Shown here: positions 35,854 through 43,966 of the stretch, in pieces
Layout of the letters: each line of letters begins with the position of its first letter
Numbering within the stretch: the first letter of the stretch is position 1
NCBI GenBank assembly: GCA_045121195.1
Contig: JBGVFO010000044.1
Location: forward strand, 1 to 64,000
Length of the DNA stretch: 64,000 bases
Source of the DNA: RGIG8775 sp045121195
GTDB lineage: Bacteria > Bacillota > Clostridia > Oscillospirales > CAG-272
Direction of reading: 5' to 3'
The notes under the pieces: generated by a model
What the model saw: the letters and a program-made list of their open reading frames with translations, nothing else
Told to the model about the DNA's origin: nothing
Database searches by the model: none
Translations under genes and position numbers: made by a program

Positions 35854-37275
35854 TTGAAAAACATACAGCTTCTTGAAAAAATAAAAGAGAGTAAATGCGC
35901 CGTGCTTGGCTTCGGCGTTTCCAACCGTCCCTTGCTCACCTTTTTGCTGGAGCTTGGCGTCAAGGATATTACGGTGCACGATAAAAAGAGTGTCCGTGAG
36001 CTTGGCGACGAGGCAGAGCGGCTGATGGAGCAGGGAGTGAGATTTGTTACGGGTGACGATTATCTTGCCGTGATCGACGCGGAGGTGATCTTCCGCTCGC
36101 CCGGGATCCGCGACGATTTGGAGGGAATTGCCCGCGCCGTGAAGGACGGAGCGTGGCTGACCTCGGAGATGGAGCTGTTTTTCGCGCTCACGCCCGCCAC
36201 GGTGATCGGTATTACGGGTAGCGACGGAAAAACGACGACCACCACCCTCTGTGCCAAGATCCTTGAGGAGGAGCTGACGGGGAAGGATGCCCGTGTTTAT
36301 CTAGGCGGTAACATTGGAGAGCCTCTTCTCCCCCACGTAAAAAAGATGACCGAGCGGGATTTTGCCGTGGTAGAGCTGTCAAGCTTTCAGCTTAAGACCT
36401 TCTGTCAATCGCCCTCCCGTGCCGCCATTACCAATCTGTCGCCCAATCATTTGGACTGGCACACGGGTATGGAGGAGTACGTAGAATCCAAATTCAATAT
36501 TTGCAGGTATCCCGAGCTTACCCGACTGGTTACCAACGCGGAGAACGAAACCACGTTGCGGCTGGCGGAGCGGTTGGGTTCCCGCGTTACGCTGTTTTCC
36601 TCCAAGCGGAGCGACTATCGGGAGATCTGCGGCGATGCTTCGGGACGCAAGGCGGTATTTGAGCGCGACGGCGAGATCGTCCTCAGCGACGGAACGGTAG
36701 AGCGCATCATTATGAAGACCTCGGATATCAAGCTTCTCGGCCGTCATAACGTGGAAAATTATATGACGGCGATCGGTATGCTTGACGGATGGGTGACGGC
36801 AAAGAGCGTCCGTAACGTGGCGCGTACCTTTGGCGGTGTGGCTCACCGAATGGAGTTCGTTCGCACCCTTGACGGCGTTTCCTATTATAACAGCTCTATT
36901 GACTCCAGCCCCACGAGAACGGCGGCGGCGATCTCTATGGTGGACCGCAAGCCTATCGTGATCTGCGGCGGCTATGATAAGCACATTCCGTTCGCCCCTT
37001 TGGGCAAAACACTTTGCGAGCGGGCGAAGGGCGTGGTGCTTACGGGTGCTACCGCGACGGCAATAAAAGAGGCGATCGAAAACGCCGAGGGCTATGGCGA
37101 GAGCGGACTTTCCGTTGTGAGCTGTCCCGTATTCGAGGATGCGGTCAATGCCGCAAGACAAATGGCGAAGGAAGGGGATATCGTGATGCTTTCTCCCGCT
37201 TGCGCAAGCTTTGACGCCTTCCGCAATTTTGAGGAGCGGGGCGAGCGCTTTAAGGATATTGTAAATCGTTTTTAA
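35854..37275 (+). CDS. murD: UDP-N-acetylmuramoyl-L-alanine--D-glutamate ligase
   Basis: Cytoplasmic peptidoglycan-precursor enzyme adding D-glutamate to UDP-MurNAc-L-Ala. 473 aa. N-terminal Rossmann VLGFGVSNRPLLTFLLELG, ATP-binding ITGSDGKTTTT, ELSSFQL, NLSPNHLDWH and C-terminal YYNSSIDSSPTRTAAAI. The start is TTG at 35854 with GGAGGGAGG nine bases before it; upstream in-frame codons are inside the promoter. It stands outside any mur/fts cluster here and is followed 18 bp later by the methionine gamma-lyase-like gene. Confidence 0.95.
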   Translation: MKNIQLLEKIKESKCAVLGFGVSNRPLLTFLLELGVKDITVHDKKSVRELGDEAERLMEQGVRFVTGDDYLAVIDAEVIFRSPGIRDDLEGIARAVKDGAWLTSEMELFFALTPATVIGITGSDGKTTTTTLCAKILEEELTGKDARVYLGGNIGEPLLPHVKKMTERDFAVVELSSFQLKTFCQSPSRAAITNLSPNHLDWHTGMEEYVESKFNICRYPELTRLVTNAENETTLRLAERLGSRVTLFSSKRSDYREICGDASGRKAVFERDGEIVLSDGTVERIIMKTSDIKLLGRHNVENYMTAIGMLDGWVTAKSVRNVARTFGGVAHRMEFVRTLDGVSYYNSSIDSSPTRTAAAISMVDRKPIVICGGYDKHIPFAPLGKTLCERAKGVVLTGATATAIKEAIENAEGYGESGLSVVSCPVFEDAVNAARQMAKEGDIVMLSPACASFDAFRNFEERGERFKDIVNRF

Positions 37276-37293
37276 GAGGAAAGAGAAGACACT

Positions 37294-38550
37294 ATGGATT
37301 TTTCGAAAAAAATAAAAGGATTGGTCTGCGAGGCGGAAGGCAAGCTTGCCGCGCGCTTTGCGGAGATCGAGGCGATCTCCCTTGCCAATACGGCGCGCGT
37401 GATGGACGCTTTCCGCGAGCATCGCGTCAGTGAGGCAATGTTCAATCCCACGAGCGGATACGGATACGACGATAAGGGTCGGGATACCCTCGACGAGATC
37501 TGGGCAGAGGTGATGGGTGCCGAGGCGGCATTCGTGCGCCACAATATCGTCAGCGGCACTCATGCTCTTACCATCGCGCTTTTCGGTCTGCTTCGCCCCA
37601 ATGATATTATGCTTTCCATTGCGGGAAAGCCGTACGATACGCTGGAGGAGGTCATCGGCATTGCGGGAACGCCGGGGGACGGATCGCTTCTCGATTTTGG
37701 TGTGACCTACTCCCAGATCGATCTGCTTGAAGACGGCTCCTTCGATCTGCCGAGGATCGAGAAAGCACTTCACGAAAACGGAAACCGCGTCAAGGTGGTC
37801 TTTATTCAGCGCTCCAAGGGATATCTGAATCGCAAGACCCTCAGCGTTGACGAGATCGGTGAAGCGGTGAAATTTGTGAAGGCAATTTTACCCGATTGCT
37901 ACGTTGTGGTTGATAATTGCTACGGCGAATTTGTAGAAGAAAAGGAGCCGACTGCGGTGGGCGCCGATATGATCGTCGGCTCCCTGATCAAGAACCCCGG
38001 CGGCGGAATGGCGGAAACGGGCGGCTATATCGCGGGAACCAAGCGCGCCGTCGAGCTTGCCTCTTACCGCTTGACCTCGGTTGGCGTTGGCTGTGAAACA
38101 GGTGCCACCTTCGGCTTCAACAAGAGCCTTTACAAGGGACTTTTCTATGCGCCTCACACCGTGGCGCAGGCGATCAAGACTGCACACCTCGCCGCCTATA
38201 TGTTTGAGGCGCTGGGATATGACGTGGAGCCCCGATATGACGAGCCCCGTCACGACATTATTCAGAGTGTGATCACCCATTCTCCCGAGGCGCTTTGCGC
38301 CCTTTGCCGCGGCATTCAGAAGGGCTCCCCCGTGGATGCCTATGTGACCCCCGAGCCGTGGGCAATGCCGGGATACAGCGATCCCGTCATTATGGCGGCG
38401 GGTGCGTTTACCCAAGGCTCATCCATTGAGCTTTCGGCAGACGGACCGCTTCGCGAGCCGTACACTGCCTTCCTGCAGGGCGGTCTTACCTATGAAAGCG
38501 GCAAGATCGGCATTATGTGCGCGGCTGAGGAGATGGCAAAGCTGTCATAG
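37294..38550 (+). CDS. Methionine gamma-lyase/aluminium-resistance family PLP enzyme
   Basis: Fold-type I PLP enzyme of 418 aa, of the family labelled methionine gamma-lyase or aluminium resistance protein (YnbB). The PLP site is K233 in GSLIKNPGGGMAETGG with D207 (VVVDNCYGEF) and the phosphate-binding FVRHNIVSGTHAL (about 80-92). The family is widespread in Firmicutes. The true reaction is poorly established, so a sulfur amino-acid lyase is only the likely class. RBS AAGAGGAAAG; in operon with murD. Confidence 0.88.
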   Translation: MDFSKKIKGLVCEAEGKLAARFAEIEAISLANTARVMDAFREHRVSEAMFNPTSGYGYDDKGRDTLDEIWAEVMGAEAAFVRHNIVSGTHALTIALFGLLRPNDIMLSIAGKPYDTLEEVIGIAGTPGDGSLLDFGVTYSQIDLLEDGSFDLPRIEKALHENGNRVKVVFIQRSKGYLNRKTLSVDEIGEAVKFVKAILPDCYVVVDNCYGEFVEEKEPTAVGADMIVGSLIKNPGGGMAETGGYIAGTKRAVELASYRLTSVGVGCETGATFGFNKSLYKGLFYAPHTVAQAIKTAHLAAYMFEALGYDVEPRYDEPRHDIIQSVITHSPEALCALCRGIQKGSPVDAYVTPEPWAMPGYSDPVIMAAGAFTQGSSIELSADGPLREPYTAFLQGGLTYESGKIGIMCAAEEMAKLS

Positions 38551-38575
38551 CTCCGATTTGTTTACAAAAAGGTAG

Positions 38576-38604
38576 TAGACAAAAGACAGAGTTTTTGGTA
38601 TAAT
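38576..38604 (+). promoter_or_regulatory. Promoter of the lipoprotein-cysteine desulfurase pair
   Basis: TAGACA at 38576-38581, 17 bp spacer, TATAAT at 38599-38604, 36 bp before the lipoprotein ATG. Confidence 0.7.
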
Positions 38605-38639
38605 ACTTTAGAACCATAAAAGAAAGGTTGGTAAATCCA

Positions 38640-39644
38640 ATGAAAAAGATTCTTGCAGCACTTCTCGTGCTTATTATGCTGGTGGGAGCGGTCGGATGCT
38701 CCTCGGATAAGGCTCCGGAAGGATATATGCTGGTCTCTCTTGAGGACGAGATCTTCAATCTTTACGTTCCCAAAACGTGGCAGAACAACGCCTCAAGCGG
38801 CATTTCCAGCGCTTACTACGCCCAGGGAAGCGGCATTATCGTAAGCGCCACCTCCCAGCGGTCTGGCGTTCTGGGCGTTGAGCTTTCCGATTATATCAAC
38901 GCGGTGCTTGACAGCTATGAGAGCACTCTTGTGGATTACGAGCAGGTTACCGAGCCCAAGAGCACAACGCTGGATTCCTTCGCGGCATATACCTTTGACT
39001 ACAAGGCAAAGGTGGCGGACAAGACGGTTCTGTTCCGTTGCGTGATCGCCAAGAATGAAAATATGTTCACGACCCTGACCTACTGCGCGCCCGAGGAGGA
39101 GTTTGAGTCCCTTCTTTCGGACTTTGAGGGAATCGTTGACGCGTTCCGCTTCCGCAAATTCGAGGTCGAGACCGACGAGCCTTTTATCTTCAAGGATGAG
39201 CATACCCCCGATGGCTTTAAGATGGCGTCCGGAAGCAAGTACGAGTTCCGCTTCTTCGTTCCCGAAAGCTGGGACGTTGATGTAAGGGCAGCAATTCCTT
39301 CCGCCAGCTATTCGGAAACCGAGCTTTCCAACGTCAGTCTGAACTCCTTTATGGTAATGGAGAACATCAAGAACGGTAAGCAGTACTGGGAGGCGTTCAA
39401 GGAAAACTACGACTATGAGCTGACTGAGATTTCGAGAAACGAAAACGCCAAGATGGGCGGCTTCGACGCGTTTGAGGTAGAGTACGTTTCGAAAATCGCG
39501 GACTTTGAGTACCATATCAAGCAGGTGTTCATCACCACCTCTAATATGATCTATATTTTCACCTATACCTCCGACGCGGAGAATTACGCGCTCCATATGG
39601 ACGACGTGAATTCGATGATCGAGGTCTTCGAGTTCAAGAAATAA
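38640..39644 (+). CDS. Lipoprotein with duplicated PsbP/DUF1795-like domain
   Basis: Exported lipoprotein, 334 aa. The signal peptide ends in the lipobox LVGAVGC, giving C20 as the lipidated residue. The mature part consists of two similar halves (about 28-175 and 185-334), each beginning with a G(Y/F)-x-M segment, then F-x-(L)-(Y/F)-VP-(K/E)-x-W, an A/S-Y strand, a conserved Y-x-x-K-(V/I)-AD segment, a (F/Y)T-x-TY strand and a closing F-x-F. This internal repeat suggests duplication. Each half looks like the mixed alpha/beta PsbP-like fold, but no ligand can be proposed. ATG at 38640 follows AGAAAGG. Confidence 0.82.
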   Translation: MKKILAALLVLIMLVGAVGCSSDKAPEGYMLVSLEDEIFNLYVPKTWQNNASSGISSAYYAQGSGIIVSATSQRSGVLGVELSDYINAVLDSYESTLVDYEQVTEPKSTTLDSFAAYTFDYKAKVADKTVLFRCVIAKNENMFTTLTYCAPEEEFESLLSDFEGIVDAFRFRKFEVETDEPFIFKDEHTPDGFKMASGSKYEFRFFVPESWDVDVRAAIPSASYSETELSNVSLNSFMVMENIKNGKQYWEAFKENYDYELTEISRNENAKMGGFDAFEVEYVSKIADFEYHIKQVFITTSNMIYIFTYTSDAENYALHMDDVNSMIEVFEFKK

Positions 39645-39656
39645 AATACCGACGCG

Positions 39657-40823
39657 ATGAAAGAGATCTATCTTGACAACAGCGCCACAACGCCGCTTTG
39701 CACGGAGGCTATCGACGCGATGACCGAGGCGATGGCGGTGTACGGCAATCCCTCGTCCCTCCATTCGGTAGGACTGGCGGCAGAGCGTCTGTTGGATCGC
39801 GCAAGAGAGGCCATTGGAAGTGCGCTCGGGGTTCGGGTCATGAAGCCGGGGCAGTTGATCTTCACCTCCTGCGGGACCGAGGCAACGAACCTTGCGATCC
39901 GCGGGTGCGTATACGCCAAGACAAGACGGGGTGCCAATAAGATCATTACCACCGATTCCGAGCATCCCGCCACGGAAAATACCCTTCACGCCCTGGAGTC
40001 GGACGGTTTCCACGTTGTTCGGATCGCCACCCGAGGCGGCGTGCTGGATATGGCGCAGGTAGAGAGGGAATTGGACGCGGAGACCCTGATGGTAACGATG
40101 ATGCTCGTGAACAACGAAACAGGTGCGCGGTACGATCTGGAAAGGGTATTTGCGTTAGCAAAGCAGAAAAATCCTCAGGTCGTTACCCACTGTGACGCGA
40201 TCCAGGGCTTTATGAAATGCAAATTTACCCCCGCTTCTCTCGGTGCCGATCTTATCAGCATCAGTGCCCACAAGGTTCACGGACCCAAGGGCGTGGGCGC
40301 GTTATACGTGAGCGCGGACGTTTTGAAGCAGAGAAGGCTGACCCCCATTCTGCACGGCGGCGGTCAGGAATTCGGTTTCCGTTCGGGAACCGAAAATGTC
40401 ATCGGAATTACAGGCTTCGGTGCGGCGGTCAAAGCGGTGTTGCCCACACTGGGGGAAAGCATTGCGAAAATGGCGGCGCTTCGGGAATATACGGTTCTGA
40501 AGCTGTCAGCGCTTGACGTGCGCTTGAATATTCCGCTTGGAGCTGCGGCACCGCATATTATCAATTTCACGTTGCCCAACATCAAGAGTGAAACGATGCT
40601 CCACTATTTATCGGGAGAGGGCGTGTTCGTTTCCAGCGGCTCTGCCTGCTCCTCCCATTCCCGTGAGCCAAGCAGAGCACTGACGGCGTTCGGTCTTTCG
40701 GCACAGGATGCCGATTGCTCGATCCGCGTCAGCCTTTCGGCGGAAAATACCGAGGCGGATATCGATACGTTTATTGAGCGCCTTCGCAACGGACTTTGTG
40801 TTCTGGTAAGAACCAAGCGCTAA
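39657..40823 (+). CDS. Cysteine desulfurase (NifS/IscS-like)
   Basis: PLP enzyme of 388 aa that takes sulfur from cysteine for Fe-S clusters or tRNA thiolation. Start IYLDNSATTP, PLP Lys K206 in SAHKVHGPKG, H103 region (SEHPATENTL), and catalytic C331 in the mobile loop SSGSACSSHSREPS. No iscU, thiI or regulator is adjacent; MnmA at 53.5 kb would need such a sulfur source. The start has no obvious Shine-Dalgarno, so translation may depend on reading through from the lipoprotein gene 12 bp upstream. A strong terminator follows. Confidence 0.93.
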   Translation: MKEIYLDNSATTPLCTEAIDAMTEAMAVYGNPSSLHSVGLAAERLLDRAREAIGSALGVRVMKPGQLIFTSCGTEATNLAIRGCVYAKTRRGANKIITTDSEHPATENTLHALESDGFHVVRIATRGGVLDMAQVERELDAETLMVTMMLVNNETGARYDLERVFALAKQKNPQVVTHCDAIQGFMKCKFTPASLGADLISISAHKVHGPKGVGALYVSADVLKQRRLTPILHGGGQEFGFRSGTENVIGITGFGAAVKAVLPTLGESIAKMAALREYTVLKLSALDVRLNIPLGAAAPHIINFTLPNIKSETMLHYLSGEGVFVSSGSACSSHSREPSRALTAFGLSAQDADCSIRVSLSAENTEADIDTFIERLRNGLCVLVRTKR

Positions 40824-40828
40824 AAAGA

Positions 40829-40868
40829 AAAGACGGAAGCAACCCTTCGGTTGCTTCCGTCTTTTTTA
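40829..40868. terminator. Bidirectional terminator between cysteine desulfurase gene and rsmA
   Basis: Long hairpin AAGACGGAAGCAACC/GGTTGCTTCCGTCTT with a short loop, A-tract before and T-tract after. Both flanking genes converge here. Confidence 0.9.
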
Positions 40869-41729
40869 TTATTTCGTCGCTTCATAAAGCCTGTCGGCAA
40901 GATCAATGAACATATTGACGTCCAGCTTTTCTCCGCGGATGTCGGGGCGGTGACCGCCTGCGGCGATCGCGTCGGCAAGCTGCTCCTTCGGGATCTCGGG
41001 GAAGGCGAAGGACAGGGCGTTCAGAAGGGTCTTGCGTCGTTGCTCAAACGCTGCCTTGATGACCTTGAAAAAGAGTGCCTCGTCAAGCGGCTTTCTCGGC
41101 GGCTCCTTGTAAAGCTTGATGCGAACCACGCTGGAGTTGACCTTGGGCGGGGGAACGAATCTGTCGGCGGGAACGGTAAACAGCTTTTCCGCTTCTCCGT
41201 AATAGGCAAGAACGGCGGTGATCGCCCCGCAGTCGCGGCTGCCCGGCTTGGCACAAAGTCGGTCTGCCACCTCGGATTGGATCATCAGGGTGATGTAATC
41301 AAAGGGGAGGCGAGATTCCAACAGCTTCATCAAAATCGGCGTGGTGATATAATAGGGAATGTTGGCGCAGACCGAAACGCCCTCCGCAAAGAAGGGAGCA
41401 AGGATCGACTCAAGGTCTGCCTTCATCACGTCCTCATTGATGACGGTTACATTTTTGTAGCTGTCCAGCGTATAGGAGAGGACAGGGATCAGTCCCTTGT
41501 CAATTTCCAGGGAAATAACACGCTCGTAGCGCTCTGCGAGAGCGGCGGTCAGGGTTCCGATGCCGGGACCGATCTCAAGAATGGTCTTCGAGTCGCCGTT
41601 ACAGCAATAGTCGGCAATGTCTTCGACCACCATTCTGTCGGTGAGAAAGTTTTGCCCGAACTCCTTGTGAAATTTGATGCCGTAGACCGACATGATCTGT
41701 TTTATGGTTTTAATATCGCAAAGATTCAT
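40869..41729 (-). CDS. rsmA: 16S rRNA (adenine(1518)-N6/adenine(1519)-N6)-dimethyltransferase
   Basis: KsgA, which dimethylates two adjacent adenines in helix 45 of 16S rRNA during 30S assembly. 286 aa. SAM motif ILEIGPGIGTLTAAL, acidic EIDKGLIPVL, NEDVMKAD, catalytic NIPYYIT, and C-terminal FEQRRKTLLNAL. N-terminus FGQNFLTD is typical. The ATG at 41729 is chosen because AAAGGA lies eight bases upstream; the ATG 9 bp earlier overlaps that Shine-Dalgarno. Monocistronic here, divergent from the flavoprotein gene. Confidence 0.96.
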   Translation of the reverse strand: MNLCDIKTIKQIMSVYGIKFHKEFGQNFLTDRMVVEDIADYCCNGDSKTILEIGPGIGTLTAALAERYERVISLEIDKGLIPVLSYTLDSYKNVTVINEDVMKADLESILAPFFAEGVSVCANIPYYITTPILMKLLESRLPFDYITLMIQSEVADRLCAKPGSRDCGAITAVLAYYGEAEKLFTVPADRFVPPPKVNSSVVRIKLYKEPPRKPLDEALFFKVIKAAFEQRRKTLLNALSFAFPEIPKEQLADAIAAGGHRPDIRGEKLDVNMFIDLADRLYEATK

Positions 41730-41825
41730 TGATTTCATCCTTTATTATGTTCTTTTTTTATTCTATCACAAATTTCCGAGAAATGCAACAGCAAATATTT
41801 TGGCGCAAAAATCGCAAGATACGTC

Positions 41826-41854
41826 TTGAAATATTGAAAAAAAACTGCTATAAT
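41826..41854 (+). promoter_or_regulatory. Promoter of the FAD-dependent oxidoreductase gene
   Basis: TTGAAA at 41826-41831, 17 bp spacer, TATAAT at 41849-41854. Confidence 0.8.
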
Positions 41855-41887
41855 GGTGAAAGATTATCATGAGGAAGGAGAAGCGGT

Positions 41888-43672
41888 ATGCTGGAAAGAA
41901 GAAAGCTGCAGACCGAGCTGTGCGTGATAGGCGGCGGTCTTGCCGGAATGTGTGCGGCGATTGCCGCGGCAAGGGAGGGACTTCAGGTAGTCCTGATGCA
42001 GGAGCGCCCCGTGCTGGGTGGAAATACCTCCTCGGAGATCCGTATGTGGATCTGCGGCGCTCGTGGCTTTGGCAATCGGGAAACGGGAATTATTGAGGAG
42101 ATCCTACTTGAAAATCTTCGCAGAAATCCCACCAAGAATATATACGTTTGGCAGATGGTCCTCAATGAGTTTGTCGAGCGTGAAAAAAACATCACCCTTC
42201 TTCTCAACTGCACCTGTAACGATGCCGAGGTGGAGACGGGCGAATTTGAGGACGGAAGAACGGTCCGCATCAAACGGATCAGCGGTTATCAGATGACTAC
42301 CCAGCGCTTTATCGACGTAGAAGCGAAGCTGTACGCCGATTGCTCGGGTGACAGTATTCTGGCCCCCCTTACCGGGGCAGAGTTCCGCATCGGTCGCGAA
42401 AGCGCCGAGGAATTTGGCGAGGACACGTCGGTTACCGTTGCCGATAAGATGACTATGGGTAACAGTTGCCTTCTGCAGGGCAGAGAAACCACGGGAAAGA
42501 TCCCCTTCGTGACACCGCCCGACGCCGTGCAGTTTGAACCCGAGGTGATTGCCCGCCGAAAGCCCAAGATGGAGCGCAATATCGAAAACTTCTGGTATCT
42601 GGAGCTTGGTGGCGATCGGGATATCATTGCCGATGCCGAGGAGATCGCGGCAGATCTGGTTCCTCTTGCCAAGGGAATGTGGAACTACGTGAAGAACTCG
42701 GGTGAGTACGAGACAGACAACTGGGATCTTGAATTTTTCGGATTCCTTCCCGGAAAGCGCGAATCCCGCCGTATGATGGGCGAATATATCATAACCGAGC
42801 GGGATATTGCAGGGGATACGATCTTTCCCGATACCGTCGCCTTTGGCGGATGGGGACTTGACGATCACTATCCTGCGGGCTTCTACTATGCGGGTCACCC
42901 CAATAAAGACGTAAAAACGCCTGCGCCCTATTGTATCCCGTACCGCGCCCTGTATTCGAAAAACGTGGAGAATCTGTACTTTGCGGGACGCAATATCAGT
43001 ATGACGCATATGGCGATGAGCAGTGTTCGCGTGATGGCGACCTGCGCGCTTCTCGGTGAGGCGGTGGGAACGGCGGCGTCGGTGGCGGTTCGTCACGGCG
43101 TAACTCCTCACGGCGTGTATAAGGAGCATCTGGAGGAGCTACAGGGCATTCTTATGAAAAACGATTGTTTCCTGCCGCATTTTGAACGGGAACGCGCTCC
43201 TATCTGTATGCTTACCCCCGTGGAAAACGGAGAGGATTCTCTCAAGGACGGACAGGACCGACCCAATCATATATATGGCACCGAGACCTGCGGCTGCAAG
43301 GTAAAAAACGGAACTCCCGTTGCGTATCGGTTCTGGAACGCCGTGCAGGTTCATTCGGTACATATCGTCTTTGACAGTGACCTTGAGCGAGAGACGCTCC
43401 CGGGCGACCGTTGTGAGCAGACCCATTCGATCCGCTGTAATATCCATCTGGATAGCCCGATGAACTTCTCGCTCCCCGCGACCCTCTGCCGCAGCTTCCG
43501 TCTTGACATAGTGACGGAGGAGGGAAGACGGACGGTTGCCGAGGCGAAGGAAAACGTTCGCCGTGCATACGATTTTGTTATCGATGAGAGCGTAACCGCC
43601 ATCGAGCTTACCGTGATCGATAACTATGGAGATACGGATACTACGGGTCTTTTCTCCTTTGATTTCCAATAA
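41888..43672 (+). CDS. FAD-dependent oxidoreductase (FAD_oxidored family)
   Basis: Flavoprotein of 594 aa. N-terminal Rossmann ELCVIGGGLAGMCAAIAAAREG (FAD ADP part), then RPVLGGNTSSEIRMW and, near residue 360, the second FAD contact NLYFAGRNISMTHMAMSSVRVMATCALLGEA. About residues 440-594 form a beta-rich extension with no recognised motif. Such proteins often sit in carbohydrate-use loci of gut Firmicutes and Bacteroides, but here it is alone with its own promoter and terminator. Substrate unknown. AAGGAGAAG lies before the ATG. Confidence 0.85.
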   Translation: MLERRKLQTELCVIGGGLAGMCAAIAAAREGLQVVLMQERPVLGGNTSSEIRMWICGARGFGNRETGIIEEILLENLRRNPTKNIYVWQMVLNEFVEREKNITLLLNCTCNDAEVETGEFEDGRTVRIKRISGYQMTTQRFIDVEAKLYADCSGDSILAPLTGAEFRIGRESAEEFGEDTSVTVADKMTMGNSCLLQGRETTGKIPFVTPPDAVQFEPEVIARRKPKMERNIENFWYLELGGDRDIIADAEEIAADLVPLAKGMWNYVKNSGEYETDNWDLEFFGFLPGKRESRRMMGEYIITERDIAGDTIFPDTVAFGGWGLDDHYPAGFYYAGHPNKDVKTPAPYCIPYRALYSKNVENLYFAGRNISMTHMAMSSVRVMATCALLGEAVGTAASVAVRHGVTPHGVYKEHLEELQGILMKNDCFLPHFERERAPICMLTPVENGEDSLKDGQDRPNHIYGTETCGCKVKNGTPVAYRFWNAVQVHSVHIVFDSDLERETLPGDRCEQTHSIRCNIHLDSPMNFSLPATLCRSFRLDIVTEEGRRTVAEAKENVRRAYDFVIDESVTAIELTVIDNYGDTDTTGLFSFDFQ

Positions 43673-43679
43673 AAAACAC

Positions 43680-43716
43680 AAAAGGGCGGTCTTTTTTGAG
43701 GCTGCCCTTTTTTCAG
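43680..43716 (+). terminator. Intrinsic terminator after the flavoprotein gene
   Basis: Hairpin built on AAAGGGC/GCCCTTT with a T-rich loop and a run of six T after the second arm. Confidence 0.7.
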
Positions 43717-43742
43717 AACCTGTTTATTTTGATAAAAATCTC

Positions 43743-43771
43743 TTGACAAAATATGGAGGGAAGCGTATAAT
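43743..43771 (+). promoter_or_regulatory. Promoter of the riboswitch-ATPase transcript
   Basis: Consensus TTGACA at 43743-43748, 17 bp, TATAAT at 43766-43771. The RNA should begin just before the manganese aptamer. Confidence 0.88.
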
Positions 43772-43778
43772 AGGAGCA

Positions 43779-43948
43779 TACTCATAGACCGTGGGGGAGT
43801 AGTTCGCGCGCAAGCGAGGTATGTCAACAGCTCTGCTCGAGTAAAGGCTCGAACTGGCGTACCGTAAGGAACGAGACCCATGTACAGATTCTGTACAGTC
43901 CCTTGCGGTTGCAGGACCAAGTACAGGAAGTACTTGGTATTTTTTTTT
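43779..43948 (+). promoter_or_regulatory. Manganese riboswitch (yybP-ykoY family) with intrinsic terminator
   Basis: Aptamer features: GGGGGAGTAG near 43794, GTCAACAG at 43823-43830, and ACGAGACC near 43871, the two conserved strands that join to form the Mn2+ site in yybP-ykoY RNAs. A hairpin TGTACAG/CTGTACA (43881-43897) follows. The expression platform is ACCAAGTAC/GTACTTGGT (43916-43924/43930-43938) followed by nine T, a complete intrinsic terminator. As known for this class, Mn2+ binding should prevent termination and allow expression. The P-type ATPase directly downstream fits a Mn2+ export or homeostasis circuit. Confidence 0.85.
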
Positions 43949-43966
43949 GCAGAAAGGAAGAAAACT

